Source: Thermolongibacillus altinsuensis (GTDB taxonomy: Bacteria > Bacillota > Bacilli > Bacillales > Anoxybacillaceae). From it: a stretch of 64,000 nucleotides of DNA. Position 1 is the stretch's first letter. Each line of letters starts with the position of its first letter. This document shows positions 33,937-42,171 of this stretch, one piece after another. A model generated the notes under the pieces. The model did no database searches and was not told the origin of the DNA. It worked only from the letters and a program-made list of their open reading frames with translations. The stretch spans positions 28,861 to 92,860 of the forward strand of contig NZ_SLUL01000011.1 of NCBI RefSeq assembly GCF_004341205.1, in the 5' to 3' direction. A program made the translations under genes and the position numbers.

Positions 33937-34500
33937 ATGTCTCTAATTGGAAAACAAGTACAACCATTCAAAGCAAAAGCGTACCACAACGGTAAGTTTA
34001 TCGATGTTACGGAACAAGACTTTAAAGGTAAATGGAGTGTAGTTTGCTTCTATCCGGCAGATTTTACATTCGTATGCCCTACTGAACTTGAAGACCTGCA
34101 AAATCATTACGCAACTTTAAAAGAACTTGGTGTTGAAGTGTATTCTGTTTCAACAGATACACATTTCACGCATAAAGCATGGCACGATACGTCCCCAGCA
34201 ATCAGTAAAATCGAATACATTATGATCGGCGACCCTTCACAAAAGCTATCTCGCATGTTCGATGTACTAGATGAAGAAACAGGTCTTGCTCAACGCGGTA
34301 CTTTCATCATCGATCCAGACGGTGTCATCCAAGCTGTTGAAATTAATGCTGACGGTATTGGCCGTGATGCAAGCACTCTTATTAACAAAATTAAGGCTGC
34401 ACAATATGTTCGCAACCATCCAGGTGAAGTTTGCCCAGCTAAATGGCAAGAAGGTGCTGAGACACTTAAACCAAGCCTTGATCTTGTAGGCAAAATTTAA
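33937..34500 (+). CDS. ahpC: Alkyl hydroperoxide reductase, peroxiredoxin subunit
   Basis: A typical 2-Cys peroxiredoxin reducing hydrogen peroxide and organic peroxides. The peroxidatic cysteine is C47 ([10 protein letters not shown]) and the resolving one C166 (GEVCPAKW); length is 187 residues. AGGAGGATGA precedes the ATG. It is regenerated by AhpF, encoded 12 bases downstream, and the pair lies behind a PerR box. Confidence 0.97.
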   Translation: MSLIGKQVQPFKAKAYHNGKFIDVTEQDFKGKWSVVCFYPADFTFVCPTELEDLQNHYATLKELGVEVYSVSTDTHFTHKAWHDTSPAISKIEYIMIGDPSQKLSRMFDVLDEETGLAQRGTFIIDPDGVIQAVEINADGIGRDASTLINKIKAAQYVRNHPGEVCPAKWQEGAETLKPSLDLVGKI

Positions 34501-34512
34501 GGGGAGGCGGCC

Positions 34513-36045
34513 ATGATACTGGATGCAGAAATAAAAGCACAATTAGCCCAATATCTGCAATTGATGGAGGATGATGTAGTTCTAAAAGTCAGCGCGGGAT
34601 CCGATAGCGTTTCCCGCGACATGCTGGCTCTAGTGGATGAATTGACCACAATGTCATCCAAAATTAAGGTAGAGAAAACGAAATTGCCGAGAACGCCAAG
34701 CTTTAGCGTTAATCGCATCGGCGAAGACACTGGTGTAACGTTCGCCGGTGTCCCTCTGGGGCACGAGTTTACTTCATTAGTGCTGGCTCTGCTTCAGGTA
34801 AGCGGAAGACCTCCAAAAGTTGATCAGAAGATAATTGATCAAATTAAAAGTATCAAAGGCGAATATCATTTCGAATCTTACATTAGCTTGACATGCCATA
34901 ATTGCCCGGATGTTGTACAAGCGTTGAATTTGATGAGTATACTGAACCCTGGCATTACACATACGATGATTGATGGTGCGGCCTTCAAGGATGAAGCAGA
35001 AAGCAAGGGCATCATGGCAGTTCCGACAGTATTCTTAAATGGAGAATTGTTTGGTAGCGGACGGATGTCGCTTGAGGAAATTCTTGCTAAGATGGGAAAT
35101 GCTCCGGATGCATCGGATTTTGCTGAAAAAGAACCGTTTGATGTACTTGTGATCGGCGGCGGACCAGCTGGTGCAAGCGCAGCGATTTATGCGGCACGTA
35201 AAGGCATTCGCACGGGCATTGTTGCTGAACGTTTTGGTGGTCAGATCATGGATACATTGGGCATTGAAAACTTCATCAGCGTGAAATATACGGAAGGTCC
35301 TAAGCTTGTAGCAAGTCTTGAGGAGCATGTCAAACAGTATGATATTGATGTTATGAACTTGCAGCGTGCGAAGCGTTTAGAAAAGAAAGACCTTATTGAA
35401 ATTGAACTTGAAAACGGTGCAGTTTTAAAGAGCAAAACGGTTATTATTGCAACAGGTGCTCGCTGGCGCAATCTTGGTGTACCAGGCGAGGCAGAGTTCA
35501 AGAACAAAGGTGTAGCATACTGCCCTCATTGTGACGGTCCATTGTTTGAAGGAAAACATGTCGCAGTTATTGGCGGTGGAAATTCCGGTATTGAGGCAGC
35601 CATTGATCTAGCGGGGATTGCAAAACATGTAACGGTTCTCGAGTTTATGCCGGAGCTGAAAGCTGATGCTGTCCTGCAGGAGCGTCTTTACAGCCTTCCT
35701 AATGTAACGGTCCTAAAGAACGTTCAAACTAAGGAAATTACTGGAGATGACAAAGTGAACGGCATTTCTTACATTGATCGTGAGACAGGAGAAGAACATC
35801 ACATTGAATTGCAGGGCGTATTTATTCAGATCGGCCTTGTGCCAAATACCGATTGGTTAGCTGGAACGATTGAACGCAACCGCTTCGGTGAAATTATCGT
35901 AGATAAGCATGGTGCTACAAACATCCCTGGAGTGTTTGCTGCAGGTGATTGTACGGATAGCGCATATAAACAGATTATTATTGCAATGGGGTCGGGTGCT
36001 ACAGCAGCCTTAGGTGCATTTGACTATCTAATTCGAAATTCATGA
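34513..36045 (+). CDS. ahpF: Alkyl hydroperoxide reductase, flavoprotein subunit
   Basis: NAD(P)H-dependent flavoprotein that reduces AhpC. The N-terminal 200 residues form the paired thioredoxin-like domain with CHNC at 128-131; then come FAD binding ([19 protein letters not shown]), the redox CPHC at 337-340, the NAD site ([16 protein letters not shown]) and the C-terminal FAD motif [10 protein letters not shown]. At 510 residues it is full length. GGGGAGG precedes the ATG. Confidence 0.97.
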   Translation: MILDAEIKAQLAQYLQLMEDDVVLKVSAGSDSVSRDMLALVDELTTMSSKIKVEKTKLPRTPSFSVNRIGEDTGVTFAGVPLGHEFTSLVLALLQVSGRPPKVDQKIIDQIKSIKGEYHFESYISLTCHNCPDVVQALNLMSILNPGITHTMIDGAAFKDEAESKGIMAVPTVFLNGELFGSGRMSLEEILAKMGNAPDASDFAEKEPFDVLVIGGGPAGASAAIYAARKGIRTGIVAERFGGQIMDTLGIENFISVKYTEGPKLVASLEEHVKQYDIDVMNLQRAKRLEKKDLIEIELENGAVLKSKTVIIATGARWRNLGVPGEAEFKNKGVAYCPHCDGPLFEGKHVAVIGGGNSGIEAAIDLAGIAKHVTVLEFMPELKADAVLQERLYSLPNVTVLKNVQTKEITGDDKVNGISYIDRETGEEHHIELQGVFIQIGLVPNTDWLAGTIERNRFGEIIVDKHGATNIPGVFAAGDCTDSAYKQIIIAMGSGATAALGAFDYLIRNS

Positions 36046-36100
36046 AGGAACATGAATAACAATTCATATCATGATGCTCTACAACTATATGCTAACTTTC

Positions 36101-36152
36101 GAAAGTCGCTTTACTACTAGACCGCTGATCGTAAAGCGGCTTTCATTTTTTT
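36101..36152 (+). terminator. Intrinsic terminator after ahpF
   Basis: GAAAGTCGCTTTAC pairs with GTAAAGCGGCTTTC (one mismatch) and is followed by A and seven T. Confidence 0.8.
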
Positions 36153-36396
36153 AGAGTTTGTCTTTTTAGTACAAAATCCGCCATTAAAGCGCGTTATTAT
36201 CCCCATGCTAATTCTTATCCATAGCAATATTCTGCCTCTACAACTTGTTTCTCAGAATTTAACATGTTCACCGAGAAGTCTCCCACCTCTAAACAACGTG
36301 TAGGTGGGAGAGGTTCATAAACTAAATACTACCTAAAAATCGAATTTCTAGAAAAATCTTCCGCAAATTCTTGACTCATCGTGCTTTACGTATTTG
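36153..36396. other. Intergenic region, no gene; holds an IS-end-like hairpin
   Basis: No coding sequence is seen between the ahpF terminator and the ctpB promoter. The only marked structure is the hairpin listed at 36279-36311. Confidence 0.5.
36279..36311 (+). mobile_element. Hairpin resembling an IS200/IS605-family element end
   Basis: TCTCCCACCT and AGGTGGGAGA form a perfect 10-bp stem with a 13-base loop, preceded by GAGAAG and followed by GGTTCATAAAC. Subterminal hairpins of this kind, rich in CTCCCACC, mark ends of IS200/IS605-type elements in Bacillaceae (from memory). No transposase or TnpB gene is present, so it would be a solitary remnant or a non-autonomous copy. Confidence 0.4.
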
Positions 36397-36425
36397 TTGA
36401 GAAAATTTGCGGTTCGGTGTAAAAT
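36397..36425 (+). promoter_or_regulatory. Sigma-A-type promoter of ctpB
   Basis: TTGAGA (36397-36402), a 17-base spacer and TAAAAT (36420-36425) give a transcript with a leader of about 108 bases that contains the hairpin at 36485-36509. Confidence 0.5.
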
Positions 36426-36484
36426 AAATACATCTCCCAACGGTCATTAACGGTACAAGCTGTTCATATATATAGAAACGGAAG

Positions 36485-36509
36485 AGGCATCGCACGAGGT
36501 GTGATGCCT
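36485..36509 (+). promoter_or_regulatory. Leader hairpin before ctpB
   Basis: AGGCATCGCAC and GTGTGATGCCT form an 11-bp stem with a three-base loop, ending 17 bases before the ribosome site. It lacks a T run, so it is more likely an RNA stability element or operator than a terminator. Confidence 0.45.
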
Positions 36510-36539
36510 TTCCTGTATAAGAGGGTGAGGAGGCAGAAA

Positions 36540-37985
36540 ATGAACAAGAAAACAACAGCAGCATTAATGGCATTATCCATGTTCATCGGTTCAGGAGCAA
36601 CGTATGCCGGAATGCATTTATTCGCGAATCCATCAAAAGAAGAGAGCACGATTAGCATTCAATCGCCGGCAATCGGAACATCGTCTGAGGAAGAACTTGA
36701 AAAAGTTGAGCAAGCATATAAATTAATTAAAGAAAAATATGTGGAGAAAGTGGATGACGAACAGCTGATCGAAGGTGCCATTCAAGGCATGCTCGCTACG
36801 TTAAAAGATCCGTATTCGGTGTATATGGATCAAGAAACAGCGTCACGGTTTAATGAGTCTCTTGATTCTTCATTTGAAGGAATCGGGGCGGAAGTGAGCA
36901 TGGTCGATGGAAAAGTGACGATCGTTGCTCCGTTTAAAGGATCGCCAGCGGAAAAGGCAGGATTGCGCCCGAATGACCAAATTATTAAAGTGAATGGAGA
37001 AAGTTTAGAAGGATTGGACTTATACGAAGCGGTATTGAAAATTCGCGGGAAAAAAGGGACAACCGTTCGATTGGAAGTGATTCGTCCTGGCGTAAGCGGA
37101 GTATTGAAAATTGATGTTGTCCGCGATGAAATTCCGATTGAAACGGTGTATGATTCGGTCAAAACGTATGAAGGGAAAAAAATCGGCTACCTAGAAATTA
37201 CATCGTTTGCGGAAAAAACAGCGCAAGATTTTAAAGAAAAATTAGCGAAATTAGAGAAACAAGGAATCGAAGGGCTTGTGCTTGATGTTCGCGGCAATCC
37301 GGGCGGTTATTTGCAAAGCGTGGAAGAAATCTTAAAAGAGCTTGTCCCGAAAGATAAGCCGTATGTGCAAATTGAAGAACGAGATGGCAATAAGCAGCGT
37401 TATTTCTCTACCTTGACGAAGAAAAAAGATTATCCGATTGTCGTACTTGTTGATAATGGCAGTGCGTCCGCATCAGAAATTTTAGCGGCGGCGTTAAAAG
37501 AAGCGGGCGGTTATCCGTTAGTCGGCGAAAAAACGTTCGGAAAAGGAACCGTGCAGCAAGCGGTGCCGATGGAAGACGGTAGCAATATTAAATTGACGCT
37601 TTATAAGTGGCTGACGCCAAACGGAAACTGGATTCACCAAAAAGGAATTAAGCCGGATGTTGAAGTGAAACAGCCTGACTTTTTCTACGCTCATCCGTTG
37701 CAAATCGAACAAGCATTGGCGTATGATATGAACAATGAACAAATTAAAAGCGCTCAGCAAATGTTAAAAGGGCTTGGCTTTGATCCGGGACGGGAAGATG
37801 GATATTTCAGCAAAGAAACCGAACAAGCGGTAAAAGCATTCCAGAAAGCCAACGGTCTTCCTGTCACAGGAAAAATTAATCAAAACACGGCATCCGTTTT
37901 ACAAACGAAAGTGATGGAAGCGGTTCGTGACGAAAAGTATGATGAACAATTGAAAGAAGCGATCAAGCTTGCGGCCAAAAAGTAA
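36540..37985 (+). CDS. ctpB: C-terminal processing peptidase (S41), PDZ and peptidoglycan-binding
   Basis: A serine protease exported to the wall or intermembrane space. Order: signal-anchor at the N-terminus (residues about 5-25), S41 N-terminal region, PDZ domain (near residues 90-170, GSPAEKAGLRPNDQIIKVNG), catalytic core with GSASASEILAAAL (nucleophile serine) and GEKTFGKGTVQQ (lysine and glutamine of the dyad or triad), and a C-terminal peptidoglycan-binding domain (GREDGYFSKETEQAVKAFQ). In B. subtilis CtpB signals during sporulation by cleaving SpoIVFA. GTGAGGAGG precedes ATG 36540. Paralogue CtpA is a less likely identity given the position next to minJ. Confidence 0.88.
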   Translation: MNKKTTAALMALSMFIGSGATYAGMHLFANPSKEESTISIQSPAIGTSSEEELEKVEQAYKLIKEKYVEKVDDEQLIEGAIQGMLATLKDPYSVYMDQETASRFNESLDSSFEGIGAEVSMVDGKVTIVAPFKGSPAEKAGLRPNDQIIKVNGESLEGLDLYEAVLKIRGKKGTTVRLEVIRPGVSGVLKIDVVRDEIPIETVYDSVKTYEGKKIGYLEITSFAEKTAQDFKEKLAKLEKQGIEGLVLDVRGNPGGYLQSVEEILKELVPKDKPYVQIEERDGNKQRYFSTLTKKKDYPIVVLVDNGSASASEILAAALKEAGGYPLVGEKTFGKGTVQQAVPMEDGSNIKLTLYKWLTPNGNWIHQKGIKPDVEVKQPDFFYAHPLQIEQALAYDMNNEQIKSAQQMLKGLGFDPGREDGYFSKETEQAVKAFQKANGLPVTGKINQNTASVLQTKVMEAVRDEKYDEQLKEAIKLAAKK

Positions 37986-38011
37986 AGGGTTCAGCATCAT
38001 CTGAACCCTTT
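37984..38011 (+). terminator. Intrinsic terminator after ctpB
   Basis: AAAGGGTTCAG pairs with CTGAACCCTTT around CATCAT and is followed by a pyrimidine-rich tail. It overlaps the ctpB stop and lies between convergent genes. Confidence 0.85.
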
Positions 38012-38030
38012 CTCCCTTTTTGAAGAATCG

Positions 38031-38462
38031 CTAAATAAATAGGCTGATGATGCCGCGGCGTTTCGTTTTTTTCGGTTCTTCTTTCGGGATGTGGACCGTT
38101 TTTTGTTGTTCGAGGTTGGCGAGGCGCTGTTCAAGTTGTTGGAGCTGCTCTAGCATTTCTTCCATTTCTTTGCGGTGTTGCAAAAGCTGAAACGAGACGA
38201 CATCGTCCGCTTTTTGATCAATTTTTTGCTCGAGTTGATTCAGCCGTCCGTGAATTTTCTCGATTTGCTCGGCTTGTTCGTTTTCCTGTTCGTCAACGCC
38301 TAAAAATTTAATTTTCTCCAGTTTCGTGACCGCTTGTTCATCAAATACGTAATGACCTGCCTCATTTTTTTCACACGGAATGTCGTATTTTTTCACCCAT
38401 CGTTGAATCGTTTTGGCTGAAACGCCAAGCCGTTTGGCGACCGTGCTCGTTTTTAATTCCAT
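38031..38462 (-). CDS. racA: RacA-like MerR-type DNA-binding protein with coiled coil
   Basis: A 143-residue protein with an N-terminal MerR-like helix-turn-helix (TSTVAKRLGVSAKTIQRWVKKY), a wing (EAGHYVFDEQAV), a coiled coil (residues about 70-125) and a basic C-terminal tail (KKTKRRGIISLFI). This layout matches RacA, which anchors the chromosome origin region at the pole via DivIVA during sporulation, though B. subtilis RacA is longer. GGGAGTGGGAGA precedes the ATG at 38462; an upstream in-frame ATG at 38480 would run through that site. It is divergent from minJ, another DivIVA-linked protein. A plain MerR-type regulator is the alternative. Confidence 0.6.
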   Translation of the reverse strand: MELKTSTVAKRLGVSAKTIQRWVKKYDIPCEKNEAGHYVFDEQAVTKLEKIKFLGVDEQENEQAEQIEKIHGRLNQLEQKIDQKADDVVSFQLLQHRKEMEEMLEQLQQLEQRLANLEQQKTVHIPKEEPKKTKRRGIISLFI

Positions 38463-38603
38463 TCTCCCACTCCCTCTCATTGAATGTTATGTAATCATTT
38501 AGACAGCCGTTGTCTTTTTCCTCTCACGTTGACAAAACTAGTGTTCATTCGGCAAAGAAAGTGGATTTTCGTAAATATTTGTAAACAAAACGGGCTTGAA
38601 ATT

Positions 38604-38612
38604 TGTTACAAT
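38604..38612 (+). promoter_or_regulatory. Extended -10 promoter of minJ
   Basis: TGTTACAAT, an extended -10 element, lies 28 bases before the minJ start; no good -35 box is seen. Confidence 0.45.
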
Positions 38613-38639
38613 GGACAGTAGATGAATGTTGGAGTGAGG

Positions 38640-39836
38640 ATGATGCTTGTGGAAGCATGGGGTTTGGAATTCATAAAAGGTTTTGGTCGCTTTTTCATGC
38701 AGCCGCTTTTGTACTACGCTATTTTTTTAGCGTGGCTTTTTGGATTATTGCGGGTGAAGCGAGAACGAAAAGACTTCCATGTTCGCGTATATGATGGATG
38801 GCTGGATATACGTTCGCTTTTTTCATCAGGAATTTGGTTAGGGATGTTGCTTTCATTGGTGGCGATCGGTGCCGGAATGGTCGTCACGAAGGACGTGATT
38901 GCTCTCATTGCTTGGAGCACGGTTTTGTTAAGCTTGACGTTGCAGGCGCGTTTCTTGTCTCCGGCTTATACGTTAAGTGTGGCGATTTTTGGGACAAGCT
39001 TTCTTGCTCGTTCGGAATGGACAAAGCCGCTTTTTGCTAGCTGGTTTCCGACATTAGCGGAGGCAAATGTGACGACGGTTGCTTTGCTGTTGAGCTTTCT
39101 TTTAGTGATCGAGGCGATCCTTATTGAAAAATATGGCGGCCAAAAAACGTCGCCGCGTTTAACCGTCAGCAAGCGCGGGCTCGTGATTGGCGAGCATCTC
39201 TCTCAAAAGCTGTGGCTCGTTCCGGTTTTGCTGCTTGTGCCGGGAGAAGGCATTCGTTCATTTGTTTCATGGTGGCCGATTTTTTCGATTGGAGAGCAAA
39301 CGTATTCGCTCATGCTCGTTCCGTTTTTGCTCGGTTTTTCGCAGCGGACGCAGACGATGCATCCAGCGGCCTTAGCCAAATGGACGGGACGCCGTGTTTA
39401 TCTGTTGGCTGTTTTGCTTTTGCTTTTAGCCGTCGGCAGCTATTGGTTTCAACCGCTTGCCATTGTTGTTGCGGCGCTGGCGATCATTGGGCGAGAGTGG
39501 ATTTCGTTGGCGGCTCGTCTATACGAACAACAACGCACTCCGTATTTTACAAAGCGAAAAGATGGGTTGGTCATTTTAGGAATTTTGCCGGCGACACCTG
39601 CGGAAAAAATGGCATTACAAGTCGGCGAAGTCATTGCGAAAGTGAACGGAATCGCTGTGCGAACGGAGACGGAATTTTACGAAGCATTGCAGCGCAATCG
39701 CGCCTTTTGTAAGCTTGAAGTATTGAATGAAGCCGGCGAAGTCCGTTTCGTGCAATCCGCTTGGTTTGAAGGAGAGCATCATGAGCTTGGCTTGTTGTTC
39801 GTGCCAAATGAGCACATGGATGCAAACGTTGGATAA
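38640..39836 (+). CDS. minJ: MinJ-like polytopic membrane protein with PDZ domain
   Basis: MinJ links DivIVA to MinCD and so places the division-site inhibitor at poles and septum. The protein has several membrane segments through residue about 310 (for example FFMQPLLYYAIFLAWLFGLL near the N-terminus and VYLLAVLLLLLAVGSYWF later) and a C-terminal PDZ domain (VILGILPATPAEKMALQVGE, VNGIAV). Of the two adjacent ATG codons, 38640 and 38643, both follow GGAGTGAGG. The position downstream of ctpB fits B. subtilis, where swrA stands between; here racA takes that place. Confidence 0.85.
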   Translation: MMLVEAWGLEFIKGFGRFFMQPLLYYAIFLAWLFGLLRVKRERKDFHVRVYDGWLDIRSLFSSGIWLGMLLSLVAIGAGMVVTKDVIALIAWSTVLLSLTLQARFLSPAYTLSVAIFGTSFLARSEWTKPLFASWFPTLAEANVTTVALLLSFLLVIEAILIEKYGGQKTSPRLTVSKRGLVIGEHLSQKLWLVPVLLLVPGEGIRSFVSWWPIFSIGEQTYSLMLVPFLLGFSQRTQTMHPAALAKWTGRRVYLLAVLLLLLAVGSYWFQPLAIVVAALAIIGREWISLAARLYEQQRTPYFTKRKDGLVILGILPATPAEKMALQVGEVIAKVNGIAVRTETEFYEALQRNRAFCKLEVLNEAGEVRFVQSAWFEGEHHELGLLFVPNEHMDANVG

Positions 39837-39848
39837 GAGGGGATTATC

Positions 39849-40070
39849 ATGTGGTTTATTCTTGCACTGATTGTGCCAGCTTTACTAGTGATTTTATTTA
39901 CGCGTGTGACGTATAATCATTACGTTGGGACGCTTTTAACAGTGGCGCTCCTTGTCGCGTCTTACGTAAAAGGATATACAGATGAATTGTATGAAATTGT
40001 TGCTGACATTGCATCGCTGATCGTTGGTTTTTTGTATTCAAAGCGAATGGTTGAAAGGCTGAAAAAGTGA
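39849..40070 (+). CDS. csbA: CsbA-like small membrane protein
   Basis: A 73-residue protein with two hydrophobic segments (FILALIVPALLVILF and LLTVALLVASYVKGY) and a third near the C-terminus. It matches CsbA of B. subtilis, a sigma-B-controlled protein of unknown function, in size and in its place directly upstream of uvrB. GAGGGGATTATC precedes the ATG. No sigma-B promoter could be made out. Confidence 0.8.
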   Translation: MWFILALIVPALLVILFTRVTYNHYVGTLLTVALLVASYVKGYTDELYEIVADIASLIVGFLYSKRMVERLKK

Positions 40071-40072
40071 GG

Positions 40073-40099
40073 TACCTGTCCGATGGGCAGGTATTTTTT
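40073..40099 (+). terminator. Intrinsic terminator before uvrB
   Basis: TACCTGTCC pairs with GGGCAGGTA (one G-T pair) around GAT, followed by six T. Confidence 0.8.
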
Positions 40100-40185
40100 G
40101 TAGAATGTTTGTTCGTATTTTTCGCTTTTTTTGCTTTTGATGTGGTAAAATAAAATTACGATTTTCAGAATTGGGGGCTTGTTGT

Positions 40186-42165
40186 GTGAAAGATCGGTTT
40201 GAGTTGGTTTCTGATTATCAGCCACAAGGCGATCAGCCGAAAGCGATCGCCAAACTTGTCGAAGGCATTCGAAACGGAGTGAAGCACCAAACGTTGCTCG
40301 GTGCAACGGGGACGGGAAAAACGTTTACGATTTCCAATGTCATTAAAGAAGTGAACAAACCGACGCTAGTCATCGCGCATAATAAAACGTTAGCGGGGCA
40401 GCTATATAGCGAATTTAAGAAATTTTTCCCGAACAATGCGGTTGAGTATTTCGTTAGTTACTACGATTATTACCAGCCGGAAGCGTATGTGCCGCAAACG
40501 GATACGTACATTGAAAAAGATGCGAGCACGAACGATGAAATTGATAAATTGCGCCATTCGGCGACATCGGCGTTGTTTGAACGCCGCGATGTGATCATTG
40601 TTGCGAGCGTTTCATGCATTTACGGTTTAGGTTCGCCAGATGAATATCGTGAGCTTGTCGTGTCATTGCGCGTCGGTATGGAAATGGAGCGCGATCATTT
40701 ATTGCGCCGCTTAGTCGATGTGCAGTATGAGCGCAATGACATTGATTTTCGCCGCGGAACGTTTCGCGTGCGCGGCGATGTTGTGGAAATTTTTCCGGCA
40801 TCGAAAGACGAGCATTGCATTCGCATTGAGTTTTTTGGCGATGAAATTGAACGCATTCGCGAAGTGGATGCGTTGACGGGACAAGTGATTGCCGAACGGG
40901 AACATGTAGCGATTTTCCCGGCATCGCACTTCGTGACGCGCGAGGACAAGATGAAGATTGCGATCGCCAATATTGAAAAAGAATTAGAAGAGCGATTGCA
41001 GGAGTTGCGTGAACAAGGAAAGCTATTGGAAGCGCAGCGGCTTGAGCAACGGACGCGCTACGATATTGAAATGATGAGAGAGATGGGATTTTGTCCAGGA
41101 ATTGAGAACTATTCGCGCCATTTAACGCTTCGTCCGCCTGGTTCTACGCCGTATACGCTTCTTGACTATTTCCCAGATGACTTTTTAATTATCGTCGACG
41201 AGTCGCATGTGACGTTGCCGCAAATTCGCGGCATGTATAACGGCGACCGCGCGCGCAAAGAAGTGCTTGTCGAGCATGGTTTCCGTTTGCCGTCCGCGCT
41301 CGATAACCGTCCACTTACCTTTGAGGAGTTTGAACAAAAGGTCAATCAAATTATTTACGTCTCAGCGACGCCTGGCCCGTATGAACTTGAACATTGCCCA
41401 GAGGTCGTCGAGCAAATTATTCGTCCAACGGGATTGCTCGATCCGACGATTGATGTGCGTCCAATTGAAGGACAAATTGACGATTTAATCGGCGAGATTC
41501 AAGAGCGCATCGCCCGCGATGAGCGGACGCTTGTGACAACATTGACGAAAAAAATGGCGGAAGATTTGACGGACTATTTGAAGGACATTGGCATTAAAGT
41601 GGCTTATTTGCACTCTGAGATCAAAACGCTTGAACGAATGGAAATTATTCGCGATTTGCGCCTCGGCAAATACGATGTGCTCGTTGGCATTAACTTATTG
41701 CGTGAAGGATTGGATATTCCAGAAGTGTCGCTTGTGGCGATTTTGGATGCGGATAAAGAAGGATTTTTGCGCTCAGAACGCTCGCTCATTCAGACGATTG
41801 GCCGAGCGGCGCGAAATGCGAACGGTCATGTCATTATGTATGCTGATACGATCACCAAATCGATGGAAATCGCCATTCAAGAAACGAAGCGGCGCCGGGC
41901 GATTCAAGAAGCGTACAACCGCGAACATGGCATCGTGCCAAAAACGATTAAAAAAGAAATTCCAGATGTCATTCGGGCGACCTATGCAGCAGAAGAAACA
42001 GAAACGTATGAAGCAAAGAAAGATTATCGCCATTTAACGAAAGAGGAACGTCTGCAGCTCATTGCCGATTTGGAGAAAGAAATGAAAGAAGCGGCAAAAG
42101 CGCTTCATTTCGAACGAGCGGCAGAGTTGCGCGATTTAATTTTAGAGTTAAAAGCAGAAGGGTGA
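40186..42165 (+). CDS. uvrB: Excinuclease ABC subunit B
   Basis: UvrB is loaded on damaged DNA by UvrA and recruits UvrC for nucleotide excision repair. Walker A is GATGTGKT at residues 39-46, and the damage-probing hairpin lies in [33 protein letters not shown] is helicase motif VI, and the UVR motif is at the C-terminus ([19 protein letters not shown]). The start is GTG 40186, with GGGGG eight bases upstream; 659 residues is standard. Confidence 0.97.
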   Translation: MKDRFELVSDYQPQGDQPKAIAKLVEGIRNGVKHQTLLGATGTGKTFTISNVIKEVNKPTLVIAHNKTLAGQLYSEFKKFFPNNAVEYFVSYYDYYQPEAYVPQTDTYIEKDASTNDEIDKLRHSATSALFERRDVIIVASVSCIYGLGSPDEYRELVVSLRVGMEMERDHLLRRLVDVQYERNDIDFRRGTFRVRGDVVEIFPASKDEHCIRIEFFGDEIERIREVDALTGQVIAEREHVAIFPASHFVTREDKMKIAIANIEKELEERLQELREQGKLLEAQRLEQRTRYDIEMMREMGFCPGIENYSRHLTLRPPGSTPYTLLDYFPDDFLIIVDESHVTLPQIRGMYNGDRARKEVLVEHGFRLPSALDNRPLTFEEFEQKVNQIIYVSATPGPYELEHCPEVVEQIIRPTGLLDPTIDVRPIEGQIDDLIGEIQERIARDERTLVTTLTKKMAEDLTDYLKDIGIKVAYLHSEIKTLERMEIIRDLRLGKYDVLVGINLLREGLDIPEVSLVAILDADKEGFLRSERSLIQTIGRAARNANGHVIMYADTITKSMEIAIQETKRRRAIQEAYNREHGIVPKTIKKEIPDVIRATYAAEETETYEAKKDYRHLTKEERLQLIADLEKEMKEAAKALHFERAAELRDLILELKAEG

Positions 42166-42171
42166 TGGCAG

